NCBI RefSeq assembly: GCF_027107535.1
Contig: NZ_CP114283.1
Span: forward strand, 434,001 to 498,000
DNA length: 64,000 nt
Reading direction: 5' to 3'
Source of the DNA: Streptomyces aurantiacus
GTDB taxonomy: Bacteria; Actinomycetota; Actinomycetes; Streptomycetales; Streptomycetaceae
The notes below the pieces were generated by a model, which was given only the letters and a program-made list of their open reading frames with translations, ran no database searches and was not told the origin of the DNA. Each line of letters opens with the position of its first letter. The first letter of the stretch is position 1. This document shows positions 1 through 8,516 of the stretch, piece after piece. The position numbers and the translations under genes are program-made.

Positions 1-527
1 TTGGCGTCGAAGGGGATGAGGGCGGGAACGGTCTCGGCGCGCGGGGGGAGACCGGCGGTCGCGGCTTCGCGCACGGTGTCCAGGGAGACGCCCTGCGCGG
101 TGATCGCCTTCGCCCCGAGGCCCTCGGGCTCGGCGAGGAGGCCGAGGACCAGGTGCTCGGTGCGGATCTGGTCGTTGTCGGCGGCGCGGGCCGCTTCCTG
201 GGAGACGACCACCACGTTCCTGGCCCGTGGCGTGTAGCGGCTGAAGCCCTGGCTCGGGTCGAGGTCCGACTCGGCCTTGGGCACGAACCGCTTCTGGGCC
301 GCCTGCCGGGTGACGCCCATGCTCCTGCCGATGTCCGTCCAGGACGCGCCCGAGCGCCGGGCCTGGTCCACGAAGTGCCCGATCAGGTGGTCGGCCACGT
401 CGCCGAGGTGGTCGGCGGCGATCACCGCGTCCTGGAGCTGGTCGAGGGCGTCCTCGTGGACCTTCTTGATGGCCTCGATGAGGTCGTCGAGGCGTACGGG
501 GGTGGTGCCGCGTGGATTCGTGGTCAT
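1..527 (-). CDS. Clp N-terminal domain protein with HTH (3' end missing)
   Basis: The first 175 residues are visible; the gene runs off the left edge. Residues about 62-80 (WTDIGRSMGVTRQAAQKRF) look like a helix-turn-helix. From about residue 98 the sequence resembles one Clp_N repeat of ClpA/ClpC (RYTPRARNVVVVSQEAARA, then IRTEHLVLGLLAEPEGLGAKA). No AAA+ module is visible. It is probably a DNA-binding protein carrying a Clp_N peptide-binding domain rather than an unfoldase subunit. The ATG at 527-525 lies 6 nt after a TACGGT -10 box, so the transcript should be leaderless, and two palindromes cover that promoter. Autoregulation is inferred. What lies beyond the edge is unknown. Confidence 0.85.
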   Translation of the reverse strand, partial: MTTNPRGTTPVRLDDLIEAIKKVHEDALDQLQDAVIAADHLGDVADHLIGHFVDQARRSGASWTDIGRSMGVTRQAAQKRFVPKAESDLDPSQGFSRYTPRARNVVVVSQEAARAADNDQIRTEHLVLGLLAEPEGLGAKAITAQGVSLDTVREAATAGLPPRAETVPALIPFDA

Positions 528-575
528 GTGTCAACCGTAAGTTGACAGTGCTGGGGTGTCAACCTCAAGTTGACA
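528..575 (-). promoter_or_regulatory. promoter with two identical-arm operators for the Clp-N/HTH gene
   Basis: Two perfect inverted repeats, each TGTCAAC-5 nt-GTTGACA, lie at 529-547 and 557-575, with centres 28 bp apart. On the minus strand the right arm of the distal one supplies a consensus -35 TTGACA (562-557). Exactly 17 nt later comes TACGGT (539-534), inside the proximal repeat, and 6 nt after that the ATG. Both core promoter elements are therefore inside operators, the layout of tight repression, most simply by the HTH protein itself. Confidence 0.75.
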
Positions 576-636
576 CTTGTGGGTGACTCTCGTGGGTGAC
601 TTCTGAGTGCTTTTCCGCCCGTGACACGATCGAGGA

Positions 637-1776
637 ATGAGCAGTACGTCCAGCACGGTGGAGCGCGCCTTCGAGGCCGCTCTCTACTCCGACACCGACG
701 CGGCCCTCGACACGGGCGCCTCCCTGCTGGCCGCCGACCCCGCGTCCGACGCCGAACTCGCCCGCCGCGGCGAGGAGTTCGTCGCGGCGGCCTGGCGGCG
801 CGGCTGGCAGCCGGCCGACGTCGTACGGATCGTGCGGCGCGAGCTGGACGACGTGCACGAACGCCTCGTGTCGGAGCTGGTCCTCGCCGAGGCCGGCCGG
901 GACCGCCGACCCCGGGGCGCGCGCTGGGCCGCACAGCTCGACGAACTGGACGCCGGCCCGGGAGCGCTCCGCACGGACCGCTTCTCGTACGCGAGCGCAG
1001 CTCTGGAGCTGTACCGCCTGCTGCTGCGCCTGCCCTCCCTGGAACCGCTGGACGCGCACGCACCCCCGTCGTCCCGGGCGGCCGCCCCGCGGGACACCCG
1101 CATGCTCACCCGCATCCGCGCGCTGCTCGCCAAGGCGGAGGCCACCGGGTTCCCGGAGGAGGCGGAGGCGCTGAGCGCCAAGGCGCAGGAACTGATGGCG
1201 CGGCACAGCATCGACGAGGCGCTGCTCGCCGCGCGGACGCACGCGAAGGACGCGCCCGGCGCCTGCCGGATCGGAGTCGACGCGCCCTACGAGACCGCGA
1301 AGGCGGTCCTCCTCGACGCGGTGGCCGGGGCGAACCGCTGCCGCGCGGTGTGGAACGAGGCCCTCGGTTTCTCCACGGTCGTCGGTTTCGAACCCGACCT
1401 GGAGGCGGTCGAACTCCTCCACACCTCACTCCTCGTGCAGGCCACGGCCGCGATGACCAAGGCGGAGGCGGCCCAGCGCGCGGGCGGCAGGAAACGTACG
1501 AAGACCTTCCGGCAGTCCTTCCTCGCCGCGTACGCGCACCGCATCGGCGACCGGCTCGCCGACGCGGCCGAGGGGCAGGTGACCGCGACGGAGGGGGAGT
1601 TGCTGCCGGTCCTCGTGGCGCGCGACGTGGCGGTCGCGGACGAGACGGAGCGCATGTTCCCGGACACCGTCACGACCCGGATGCGTGGGGTGAACGACGC
1701 GGCGGGCTGGCAGGAGGGGGCCGCCGCGGCGGACCGGGCCCAGGTCGGGGCGCGGCCGCCGCTGCGACGCCCCTGA
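637..1776 (+). CDS. DUF2786 domain-containing protein
   Basis: A 379-residue cytoplasmic protein of unknown function. The recognisable DUF2786 segment starts at about residue 150 (RIRALLAKAEATGFPEEAEA, then AKAQELMARHSIDEALL). It is followed by a C-terminal region seen in streptomycete family members (FRQSFLAAYAHRIGDRLADA). No catalytic motif, signal peptide or membrane segment is visible. The ATG at 637 follows GAGGA closely, and a CACGAT at 624-629 could be a -10 box. It is divergent from the Clp-N/HTH gene, so the intergenic operators may affect both. The 3' end is convergent with the next gene, leaving a 1-bp gap. Confidence 0.85.
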   Translation: MSSTSSTVERAFEAALYSDTDAALDTGASLLAADPASDAELARRGEEFVAAAWRRGWQPADVVRIVRRELDDVHERLVSELVLAEAGRDRRPRGARWAAQLDELDAGPGALRTDRFSYASAALELYRLLLRLPSLEPLDAHAPPSSRAAAPRDTRMLTRIRALLAKAEATGFPEEAEALSAKAQELMARHSIDEALLAARTHAKDAPGACRIGVDAPYETAKAVLLDAVAGANRCRAVWNEALGFSTVVGFEPDLEAVELLHTSLLVQATAAMTKAEAAQRAGGRKRTKTFRQSFLAAYAHRIGDRLADAAEGQVTATEGELLPVLVARDVAVADETERMFPDTVTTRMRGVNDAAGWQEGAAAADRAQVGARPPLRRP

Positions 1777-1777
1777 C

Positions 1778-2335
1778 TCAGTCGCCCGCCCGCTGGAACG
1801 GGGTCACCGACGCGTCCGGCTCGCTCGCGCTCCGCAGGGCCACCTCGCCGTACTTCCAGTCGAAGGACTGATCGGCCCCCGCCCCGGGCAGCCCGAACTT
1901 CGCGCGCTTCACCGCGGCGCCCTTCGCCGCGTCACCGGCCGGGCCCCGTACGTACGTGATCGTGAAGCTGACCGTCTCGTCCTGCTTCACGGTCAGCTTC
2001 TCCGGTTCCGCGGACTTCTCCGGAGCGACGGCCAAGGCCGTGGTGCCCGCGGTCAGTTCGACGGTGGGGAAGCCCTCCAGGGTGCAGTCGGCTCCGGAGC
2101 CGTTGGTGAGGGTGACGGAGACGGTCCCGGTGTCGCCCGCGGCCGGGGCCTCACTGGCGACGACCTCCTGGTCGAGCTTGCCGGCCGCGCAGGCGGTCGA
2201 GGAGGTGTCCGAGGAGCCGGTCTTCTTGCCACCGGTCTTCTTGTCACCGCCACCGTCGTCGTCGCCGCCACAGGCGGTCAGGGTCAGGGTGAGAGCCGCC
2301 GCGAGGGCGGTGACGGCGATCGGCAGGGTGCGCAT
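1778..2335 (-). CDS. DUF4232-type secreted lipoprotein
   Basis: A 185-residue lipoprotein. The N-terminus MRTLPIAVTALAAALTLTL is a signal peptide ending in the lipobox LTAC, followed by a Gly/Asp/Lys-rich linker. The mature part (residues about 50-185) resembles DUF4232 beta-sandwich proteins: TGTVSVTLTNGSGADCTLEG, then a hydrophobic FTITYVRGP strand. The mature protein should be anchored on the outer face of the membrane; its ligand is unknown. The start was chosen at 2335 because an upstream in-frame ATG (2383) would put 16 charged residues before the signal peptide. It converges with the DUF2786 gene. Confidence 0.8.
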   Translation of the reverse strand: MRTLPIAVTALAAALTLTLTACGGDDDGGGDKKTGGKKTGSSDTSSTACAAGKLDQEVVASEAPAAGDTGTVSVTLTNGSGADCTLEGFPTVELTAGTTALAVAPEKSAEPEKLTVKQDETVSFTITYVRGPAGDAAKGAAVKRAKFGLPGAGADQSFDWKYGEVALRSASEPDASVTPFQRAGD

Positions 2336-2496
2336 GGGTTTCCTCTGGCCTGTGGGTCGTGCTGCTCGGTCGTGGATCATCATGCGGTTCCGCGTGCCGG
2401 GATTCCACCGACCCCTGCACCTTCGCCCGTTGAAGCTTCACACGTCCCGGGCCCCGGATGCTCCGCCCACCCGGTCCCCTCCCGTACGCTGGCCCG

Positions 2497-4827
2497 GTGA
2501 GCTGGCGACGGGCGCTGAAGGACACCGCGCGCTCGGGCCTCGCCGTGGAGAAGACGCGGCTCGAACCCCTCGTCGCGGTGCGCGGAGCGGTGGGGCTCGC
2601 GATCGTGATCGCGGTGTCCCTGTGGGCCTTCGGCCCGGTCGCGGCCGCGAGTTCGGCGTTCGGCGCGTTCCAGGCGGCCATCGCGACGTTCCAGCGCAGC
2701 TGGCGCCCCCGGCCCGAACTGGCCCTCGCCTCCGGTACGAGCCTCGCCGTCTCCACGTTCCTCGCCTACCTCACGGTCTCCTACGAGCCGCTCTTCCTCG
2801 CGCTGCTGGTGGCGTGGACGTTCGCGGCGGGGATGAGCTGGGCGGCGGGCCCGACCATCGGTCTGATCGCCTCCTCGAACGTGGCGATCATGCTGGTGAC
2901 GGTCACCCTGCCGACCTCGGTCGCCCAGGCCGCGGGCCACGCCGCCATGATGATCGTGGGCGGTGTCGTCCAGGCCGCGCTGATCGTGCTGTTCCCCGTA
3001 CGGCGCTGGGGTGCGCACCGGGACGCGCTCGCCGACGCCCTGGCCGCCGAGGGGGACTACGCGCGCCGCCTGCGCCACGACCCCCTCGCGGCCTTCGACC
3101 CGCTGCCCCTGATGGAAGCCCGCAACGCGGCCGCCGTCACCCCCCGCCAGGCCCGCCGTCGTCCCGCCGAACTGCACGGCGCCCGCGGCCTCGCCGAGCG
3201 GATCCGCCCGGTCCTCGCCTCCCTGGCCGACCCGGCGACGGGCGTCCCGGCGGAGGGCCGCGCCCGCGACCGGGTCCGTGAACTCCTCGGCGCCGCCGCA
3301 GCCGTCCTCGACGCGGCGGCCCACGCGATCCGCCACGGCGAGCCCGTGACCGTCCCGCCCGCCGCACTGGCCGCGTTCCGTACCCCGGACACCGGCAGCA
3401 TCCTCACCGGCCGCCCCTACCGCGCGGCCGCCCGACTCGACACCCTCCTGAAGGACGTGGTGGAAACAGCGGGCGGCGCCTCCCCGCAAGGGCGTGAGGA
3501 GGCGCGCGCCCGGCTCCCGGAAACCGGCGGGCGCCCGGCCGCCGCGTCCCACCGCCCCCGCAGCCGTCCCACCTTCCTCGGCCTGATCCCCGTGGCGCTG
3601 AAAGCGATGCGCGAGGAGTTCCGCAGGGGTTCCCCCATCGTCCGCCACGCCACGCGCGTGTCGGTGGTCGCCGCCACCGGATACGTCCTCGGCTCCTGGC
3701 TCCCTCTCGGCCACGGCTACTGGGCGCCGCTGACCTCGGTCATGGTCATGCGCCCGGACTTCTCGCAGACGTACAGCAGGGCGGTGGCGCGACTCGGTGG
3801 CACCGTCGTCGGCGTGGCCGTGGCCACGGCCGTGGTGCGGCTGGCCGACCCGGGCACGTACCTCTCCGGCGCCCTCGCCGTGGTGTGCGCCGGCCTGATG
3901 TACCTCCTGATGCGTACGGGGCAGTTCGCGGCCCAGGCCTGCATCGCCGCGTACGTCGTGCTCCTGCTCGGCATGGGCGGCGAGGAGTGGAACCAGACCG
4001 TGCCCGAACGCGTTCTGCTCACCCTGCTCGGCGGCCTGCTGGCGATGCTCGCGTACGCCGTCTACCCGGCGTGGGAGACCCCGCGTCTGCGCACCCGGCT
4101 CGCGGACTGGCTGGCCACGCAGGGCCGTTACGCGGACGTGGTCTTCGGCGCCTACGCCGACCCCGCGCACCGCAGCGTCCCGGACGTCCGCAAGGCCCTG
4201 CTCTCCGCGCGCACCGCCCGCGCGGCCTGGCATGCCGCCGTGGCCCGCGCCACCGCCGAACCGGTCCGCCACCGGGGCCTCTCCCGCACCGCCGCCGACG
4301 ACGCCGAGGACGCGCTCGCCCAGCTGGGCCGGGTCGCCATGCTCCTGGAGGCCCATCTCCCGGAACACGGCGCGACGCCGGTCCCGGCCGCCGCCGCCTT
4401 CGCCGAGGCCCTGCGTGAGTCCACCCAGCACGGTGCCAAGGCCATCCGCGAGCGCCGGATTCCCACCTGGGACGCCGTACGCACCGCTCTGACCACCTGG
4501 GAGACGACGGAGACCGGCGGGGGAGGGGAGCCCGGTGAGCCGGGTGGGATCAGCGAGACCGGTAGGACCGGTGCGGCCGCCACCTCCGACAACGACCAGT
4601 TCGTCCGGGAGGCGGCGCGGCGCGTGCTCGACGCGCTCATCGAGCTGTCCGAGGCTCTCGACACCGCCGTGGCGCCCATGACGCTCGACGGGACGGCGGC
4701 CGCTTCGGAGACCGCGCCCCCGCAGAAGCCGGACGGGCCGCCGAAGCCGGACAGGCCGCGGAACCCGGAGGATTCCGCGGCCCGCGGGACCGGCGGCGAC
4801 GGTGTCAGGAACCCAGACTCGCCGTAG
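2497..4827 (+). CDS. FUSC family membrane protein (aromatic acid exporter-like)
   Basis: A 776-residue integral membrane protein with two blocks of membrane helices, at about residues 30-170 and 380-510. Each is followed by a soluble Arg/Ala-rich helical part, as in FUSC/AaeB/YccS-type proteins. The second block contains YVLGSWLPLGHGYWAPLTSV and MVMRPDFSQTYSRAVARLGG, the usual family signature. Family members are linked to efflux of aromatic acids or other small molecules; the substrate here is unknown. The C-terminus (about 675-776) is a disordered Pro/Glu/Gly tail. The GTG start at 2497 lies 6 nt after TACGCT (2485-2490), giving a leaderless mRNA; an upstream ATG at 2458 would lie before that box. 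The 3' end overlaps the next, convergent gene by 23 bp. Confidence 0.85.
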   Translation: MSWRRALKDTARSGLAVEKTRLEPLVAVRGAVGLAIVIAVSLWAFGPVAAASSAFGAFQAAIATFQRSWRPRPELALASGTSLAVSTFLAYLTVSYEPLFLALLVAWTFAAGMSWAAGPTIGLIASSNVAIMLVTVTLPTSVAQAAGHAAMMIVGGVVQAALIVLFPVRRWGAHRDALADALAAEGDYARRLRHDPLAAFDPLPLMEARNAAAVTPRQARRRPAELHGARGLAERIRPVLASLADPATGVPAEGRARDRVRELLGAAAAVLDAAAHAIRHGEPVTVPPAALAAFRTPDTGSILTGRPYRAAARLDTLLKDVVETAGGASPQGREEARARLPETGGRPAAASHRPRSRPTFLGLIPVALKAMREEFRRGSPIVRHATRVSVVAATGYVLGSWLPLGHGYWAPLTSVMVMRPDFSQTYSRAVARLGGTVVGVAVATAVVRLADPGTYLSGALAVVCAGLMYLLMRTGQFAAQACIAAYVVLLLGMGGEEWNQTVPERVLLTLLGGLLAMLAYAVYPAWETPRLRTRLADWLATQGRYADVVFGAYADPAHRSVPDVRKALLSARTARAAWHAAVARATAEPVRHRGLSRTAADDAEDALAQLGRVAMLLEAHLPEHGATPVPAAAAFAEALRESTQHGAKAIRERRIPTWDAVRTALTTWETTETGGGGEPGEPGGISETGRTGAAATSDNDQFVREAARRVLDALIELSEALDTAVAPMTLDGTAAASETAPPQKPDGPPKPDRPRNPEDSAARGTGGDGVRNPDSP

Positions 4828-5329
4828 GCAGGCCGGACGGCAGCTTCCCGCCCTCCGTCTTCGTGTACGTCTCCTCGCCGAAGCCCTCCCAGGTGACCTT
4901 CAGGGTCGTGGAGCCGACGGAGTGGACCATGCCCTCGGCCCGGTCCTTGTTCCCGTCGGAGCACTTCAGCTCGATCATCCGCATGCCGGAGGTCTCACGG
5001 GCGGTGCCACTGCACACGGACCCGCTCGTCGAGAACAGCCCGGCCTCCTCGCCGGTGATCACCAGGGCCACGGCCTTGCCGCCCTTGGTGGCCAGCCAAC
5101 TGCCCTCCAGCTTCCCGGCCTCGGCCGAGCCGTCGCCGGAGCCGCCACCGGTGTCCGCCGACCCGGTCGGCGCCGCGCTCGTGCCGGACGACGGGTCCTT
5201 GTCACCGTCCGCGCCGCTGTCGCCGCTGCAGCCCGCGGTCAGGGCGAGCGTGGCCGCCAGCGCCGCCACCGAGCCCGCGATCCGCGCCTGCCTGCGCGAG
5301 AAGGTCGCCGAAGTCACTGAAGCCCCCAA
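4805..5329 (-). CDS. secreted lipoprotein of unknown function
   Basis: A 174-residue protein with a twin-Arg-free signal sequence (RRQARIAGSVAALAATLALT) ending in the lipobox TAGC. A Ser/Gly/Asp linker follows to about residue 75. The mature domain (about 78-174) has a beta-rich pattern: LEGSWLATKGGKAVALVITG, then two Cys (SVCSGTA and LKCSDG) that could form a disulfide once exported. No catalytic motif was recognised. The start at 5329 is an ATG; a GTG at 5317 is an alternative. The 3' end overlaps the FUSC gene end to end. Confidence 0.75.
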   Translation of the reverse strand: MGASVTSATFSRRQARIAGSVAALAATLALTAGCSGDSGADGDKDPSSGTSAAPTGSADTGGGSGDGSAEAGKLEGSWLATKGGKAVALVITGEEAGLFSTSGSVCSGTARETSGMRMIELKCSDGNKDRAEGMVHSVGSTTLKVTWEGFGEETYTKTEGGKLPSGLPTASLGS

Positions 5330-5461
5330 GGGTCTGGCCGGACGGGTCGCCGGTACCCGCCGGGTACCACCGGTGGCGCCGATGTCACCGGAACGACCGG
5401 AGCAAGCTACCAGCCGCTCCTCTCAGCACCTCGGGGACGACCCCGCCGCCATCGGGCCGCG

Positions 5462-5767
5462 CTACCAGGAGGACTTCCGGACCCCCGGCAGGAACCCCTT
5501 GTGCGCCTGGTCCCGCAGGTTCACCCGCGAGAGCCCGAACGTCCGCAGGTAGCCACGCGGGCGACCGTCCACACTGTCCCGGTTGCGCACGCGCGTGGCG
5601 CTGGCGTCACGCGGCTGCCGCTCCAACTCCCGCTTGGCAGCTGCCCGTTCGGAGTCCGTCGAGGACGGCTTGCGGATGATCTCCTTGAGCTCGGCCCGTC
5701 GCCCGGCGTACCGGGCGACGATCTCCTGGCGCCTGTCGTTCTTGGCGATCTTGCTCTTCTTGGCCAT
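5462..5767 (-). CDS. rpsN: 30S ribosomal protein S14, zinc-independent paralogue
   Basis: A 101-residue S14 ([20 protein letters not shown] at the N-terminus, [20 protein letters not shown] near the end). It lacks the two CxxC zinc pairs of the short S14 form and is the long Cys-free type. Cys-free paralogues replace zinc-binding ribosomal proteins when zinc is scarce, releasing stored zinc. The start ATG shares its A with the TGA of rpmB (TGATG), so the two are translationally coupled. The unit is divergent from rpmG around a Zur-like site. Confidence 0.95.
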   Translation of the reverse strand: MAKKSKIAKNDRRQEIVARYAGRRAELKEIIRKPSSTDSERAAAKRELERQPRDASATRVRNRDSVDGRPRGYLRTFGLSRVNLRDQAHKGFLPGVRKSSW

Positions 5768-6003
5768 CAGACCTTCACCCCACGGGCCCGGATCCGGGCC
5801 ACGGCGGCCTCGACGCCGAGGACGTCGACCGTCTTGATGCCCTTCGTGCTCAGCTTCAGCCGTACGTACCGGCCCTCGCTGGGCAGCCAGTAGCGCTTGC
5901 TCTGGATGTTGGGGTCGAAGCGGCGCGACGTGCGCCGGTGCGAGTGGGAGATGGAGTTGCCGAAGCGGGGCCGGGTCCCGGTCAGCATGCAGTGCGCGGA
6001 CAT
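5767..6003 (-). CDS. rpmB: 50S ribosomal protein L28 paralogue
   Basis: A 78-residue L28 ([20 protein letters not shown], then [15 protein letters not shown]). Zinc-binding L28 has four Cys in two pairs; this copy keeps a single Cys near the start, so it is the zinc-independent type. It is the first gene of a two-gene minus-strand unit with rpsN, and its start lies 66 bp from the divergent rpmG start. In streptomycetes such paralogues are known to be repressed by Zur in the presence of zinc. Confidence 0.95.
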   Translation of the reverse strand: MSAHCMLTGTRPRFGNSISHSHRRTSRRFDPNIQSKRYWLPSEGRYVRLKLSTKGIKTVDVLGVEAAVARIRARGVKV

Positions 6004-6042
6004 GTGAGTGACGTACCTCTCTGTTCTCTCCGTTGTCGATAA

Positions 6043-6063
6043 TGGGATTCGTTTTCATATACT
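6043..6063 (+). promoter_or_regulatory. Zur-like box abutting the leaderless rpmG promoter
   Basis: The 15-mer TGGGATTCGTTTTCA (6043-6057) fits the 7-1-7 Zur palindrome (TGAAAATCATTTTCA) at 11 of 15 positions, with flanking AAT and TAT that also match the extended motif. It is followed immediately by TATACT (6058-6063), a strong -10 box, then 6 nt to the rpmG ATG. Zur bound here would block the rpmG -10 and, within 60 bp, the divergent rpmB promoter. Zinc control is inferred from the motif and the Cys-free genes. Confidence 0.65.
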
Positions 6064-6069
6064 AGCCAC

Positions 6070-6234
6070 ATGGCACGCAATGAACTCCGCCCGGTCATCA
6101 AACTCCGGTCCACGGCCGGGACCGGCTACACGTACGTCACCCGCAAGAACCGCCGTAACGACCCCGACCGGATGACCCTGCGCAAGTACGACCCGGTCGC
6201 AGGCCGGCACGTCGACTTCCGAGAGGAGCGCTGA
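6070..6234 (+). CDS. rpmG: 50S ribosomal protein L33, zinc-independent paralogue
   Basis: A 54-residue L33 ([20 protein letters not shown], then [19 protein letters not shown]). The Cys pairs of the zinc-ribbon L33 are absent: the positions after STAGTGY and in the C-terminal half carry no Cys. The ATG lies 6 nt after TATACT, so the mRNA is probably leaderless and directly under the Zur-like box. It heads an apparent operon rpmG-rpmE2-COG0523 gene-rpsR with gaps of 5 nt or less. Confidence 0.95.
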   Translation: MARNELRPVIKLRSTAGTGYTYVTRKNRRNDPDRMTLRKYDPVAGRHVDFREER

Positions 6235-6239
6235 GCGTC

Positions 6240-6578
6240 ATGCGCGAGGGAATCCACCCGGCGTACGGGCCCGTCGTCTTCCGGGACCGGGCCGCGAACC
6301 ACGCCTTCCTGACCAGCTCGACCATGACGAGCGAGAAGACCATCGAGTGGGAGGACGGCAACACCTACCCGGTCGTCGACGTCGAGATCTCGAACGTGAG
6401 CCACCCCTTCTACACGGGCACGGCCCGCGTGATGGACACCGCCGGCCGCGTGGAGCGCTTCGAGCGACGGTTCGGCCGGCGTGACGGCCGACGGGCCGAC
6501 AACCGGGAGAGCGGGCGGGACGCCGGGCGCGACGGCGAAGCGGACGGCAAGCGGGACGCCGTGAGCGGGGAGCAGTGA
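6240..6578 (+). CDS. rpmE2: 50S ribosomal protein L31 type B, with extended tail
   Basis: A 112-residue type B L31 ([20 protein letters not shown], then NVSHPFYTG). It lacks the CxxC zinc site of type A. The conserved domain ends near residue 80; the remaining 30 or so residues are a charged Arg/Asp/Gly tail, longer than the usual 84-90-residue protein. The start is 5 nt after the rpmG stop, and the stop overlaps the next start as TGATG. The role is replacement of zinc-bearing L31 under zinc limitation. Confidence 0.93.
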   Translation: MREGIHPAYGPVVFRDRAANHAFLTSSTMTSEKTIEWEDGNTYPVVDVEISNVSHPFYTGTARVMDTAGRVERFERRFGRRDGRRADNRESGRDAGRDGEADGKRDAVSGEQ

Positions 6579-7990
6579 TGCTGAGCGTCGCCATCGTCGG
6601 CGGACTGCACGCCGACGCCCGCAGGCAGGCGGTGGAGCGGCTGCTCGTCGACGTGCCGGGCGCCGTGGCGCTGCACCACGACCTCTCGACCGCCGTACAG
6701 GGCACCGTGGTCCGCACGGTCCGCGACCACACCGGCATCGTCTCGGCCGGTGAGGCACCGCTGGTCAACGACTGCGCGTGCTGCGCCCTGCGCGAGGACC
6801 TGGTCCCGGAGCTGGAGCGGCTCGCGGCGGACGGTCTGACCCGCCTTGCGATCGTCGAGCTGTGGGACTCGGTCGAGCCGAAGGCGATGGCCGAGGTGGT
6901 CGCGAGCGCGGGTCTCCACCTCACCGGTGTCATCACCGCGGTCGATCCCGCGCTGGTGCTCCCGTACCTCGGCAACGGCGACGACCTCGCCGACGCGGGC
7001 CTCGCCGCGGCCGCGACCGACCAGCGCACCGTCGCCGACACCTTCGCCCGGCAGCTGGAGTACGCCCCGGTCCTGGCCCTCGCCGACTCGGAGGAGGCCG
7101 ACGACGAGGACCGCGCGCTGCTGGTCCAGCTCCACCCGACAGCCCGCCAGGTACCGATCGGCCCCGTCGCGCTGCCGGACCCGTGGGGCTGGGAGTCCTG
7201 GTTCGCGGGCCAGGAATCCGCGGGCCGGGGAGGCGCGGGCCGGGAAGGCGAGGACCCGCGTGCCGCCGACTCCGGCGCGGCGCCCACGACCGACCGTCCG
7301 GACTTCGAGGGTTCCGGGCACCCCGGGCCGGCGGGGCAAGGCGCCGGAGACGACGCTGCGAGCTCCGAAGGCCGTGATGGTCCCGGCGGCCGTACGGTTC
7401 CGACGGCTCCCGAGCCCGCTGGTTCCGAGTCCGTGACCCCCGAGCCCGTGGGTTCCGCGCTCGCGGAACTCGCGCTCGCCGGGTTCGACGTGGAGGCGGC
7501 CGCCGCGGCCCAGCATCCGGCGTGTGCCCTGTTGCCGGCCGAGGCGGACGAATGTGGGGTCTCCACGCTCGTATGGCACCGGTGCCGGCCGTTCCACCCG
7601 GAGCGGCTGTACGCGGCGCTGGAGGACCTGACCTGCGCGGCCGCCCGCAGCCGGGGCCGGTTCTGGCTCGCGGACCGGCCCGACACGCTGCTGCACTGGG
7701 ACGCGGCCGGCGGCGCCCTGTGCGTGGAGAGCGCCGGGCCGTGGCTGGCCTCCCTGCCCGACGCGGCCTGGGACATGGTTCCGCCGGTGCGCCGGGCCGC
7801 CGCCGCGCTCGACTGGCACCCCGAGCACGGCGACTGCTGCCAGCACCTCGTCTTCACCTCGCCGGGCCTGGACCGCGACGGACTCGAACTGCTCCTGGAG
7901 TCCTGCCTGTTGACCGACGCGGAGTACGCCGCCGGCCGTCCCGCCTGGAAGCGGCTCCCGCCCGCCTTCGACACCCTCCTGGAGGTCTGA
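6578..7990 (+). CDS. COG0523 (CobW-like) protein with lost P-loop
   Basis: A 470-residue COG0523 homologue inside the zinc-starvation operon. Visible family features are the metal-binding loop [10 protein letters not shown] (residues about 66-75, matching the CxCC motif), the [15 protein letters not shown] segment, and a CobW C-terminal domain (about 310-400: [30 protein letters not shown]). The Walker A position reads [18 protein letters not shown] instead of GxxGxGKTT, so GTP binding is doubtful. Residues about 205-300 are a low-complexity Gly/Pro/Glu insert. COG0523 members act as metal chaperones; a zinc role is inferred from its neighbours. The ATG at 6578 overlaps the rpmE2 stop; a GTG at 6575 is less likely. 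Confidence 0.85.
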   Translation: MLSVAIVGGLHADARRQAVERLLVDVPGAVALHHDLSTAVQGTVVRTVRDHTGIVSAGEAPLVNDCACCALREDLVPELERLAADGLTRLAIVELWDSVEPKAMAEVVASAGLHLTGVITAVDPALVLPYLGNGDDLADAGLAAAATDQRTVADTFARQLEYAPVLALADSEEADDEDRALLVQLHPTARQVPIGPVALPDPWGWESWFAGQESAGRGGAGREGEDPRAADSGAAPTTDRPDFEGSGHPGPAGQGAGDDAASSEGRDGPGGRTVPTAPEPAGSESVTPEPVGSALAELALAGFDVEAAAAAQHPACALLPAEADECGVSTLVWHRCRPFHPERLYAALEDLTCAAARSRGRFWLADRPDTLLHWDAAGGALCVESAGPWLASLPDAAWDMVPPVRRAAAALDWHPEHGDCCQHLVFTSPGLDRDGLELLLESCLLTDAEYAAGRPAWKRLPPAFDTLLEV

Positions 7991-7992
7991 CC

Positions 7993-8223
7993 ATGCCCCG
8001 CAAGCCCGAGCGCAAGCTGTCGCCCCGCCCGAACCCCCTGGACGCGGCGAAGATCACGTACATCGACTACAAGGACACCGACCTCCTGCGGAAGTTCATC
8101 TCCGACCGCGGGAAGATCCGCAGCCGCAGGGTCACCCGGGTCTCCGTCCAGCAGCAGCGCCGGCTGGCCCGCGCGATCAAGAACGCCCGTGAGATGGCCC
8201 TGCTGCCGTACGCGTCGCGGTAG
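7993..8223 (+). CDS. rpsR: 30S ribosomal protein S18 paralogue
   Basis: A 76-residue S18 ([40 protein letters not shown]). It has no Cys, in keeping with the zinc-independent set. The start is 2 nt after the COG0523 stop, so it is the last gene of the plus-strand operon, and a strong hairpin follows 35 bp downstream. Usual S18 genes sit with rpsF and rplI; this separate copy is a conditional paralogue. Confidence 0.95.
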   Translation: MPRKPERKLSPRPNPLDAAKITYIDYKDTDLLRKFISDRGKIRSRRVTRVSVQQQRRLARAIKNAREMALLPYASR

Positions 8224-8257
8224 CCCCGGCGGTCCCGTCGGCCGCAACGGCCCCCAC

Positions 8258-8298
8258 AGCCCTGTCCCGTCCGTTCATCGAACGGACGGGACAGGGCT
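8258..8298 (+). terminator. strong hairpin terminator after rpsR
   Basis: A perfect 19-bp stem (AGCCCTGTCCCGTCCGTTC at 8258-8276, complement at 8280-8298) with a 3-nt loop. There is no T-run, as is common in streptomycetes. It closes the zinc-starvation operon. Confidence 0.85.
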
Positions 8299-8406
8299 GT
8301 TCTGGAACAGGAACGGCCCGGCGCGCGTCTCTCTCACCGGTGGGGGACGGCATGGGAACGATTCGGACCCCGCCGCCGTCAAAGCTGTAATCAGGAGACC
8401 ACCCCC

Positions 8407-8454
8407 CGTGCACGTGCATCTGCCCATGCATCTGCATGTGAAGGCAGCTATGAT
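8407..8454 (+). promoter_or_regulatory. 30-bp activator-like element plus -10 of the DUF397 gene
   Basis: Bases 8407-8436 contain CGTGCACG followed by two copies of TGCATCTGC (8415-8423 and 8427-8435) 12 bp apart, about one helical turn. Twelve nt further on is TATGAT (8449-8454), a good -10 box. The same 30-mer, 28 of 30 bases identical and at the same distance from a -10-like hexamer, lies upstream of the ATPase gene at 8862-9359 in the matching orientation. Confidence 0.65.
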
Positions 8455-8516
8455 CCGGGGCAGTTGATCGCTGAATCAATGGCAACAGACGCCAATGCAC
8501 CACCGGGGAGCGACCT

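Noticed and set aside
5462..8223. Main ribosomal protein operon
   Set aside because: The members are Cys-poor paralogues of mixed origin (S14, L28, L33, L31B, S18) with a COG0523 gene and Zur-like box, the zinc-starvation set rather than a core operon.
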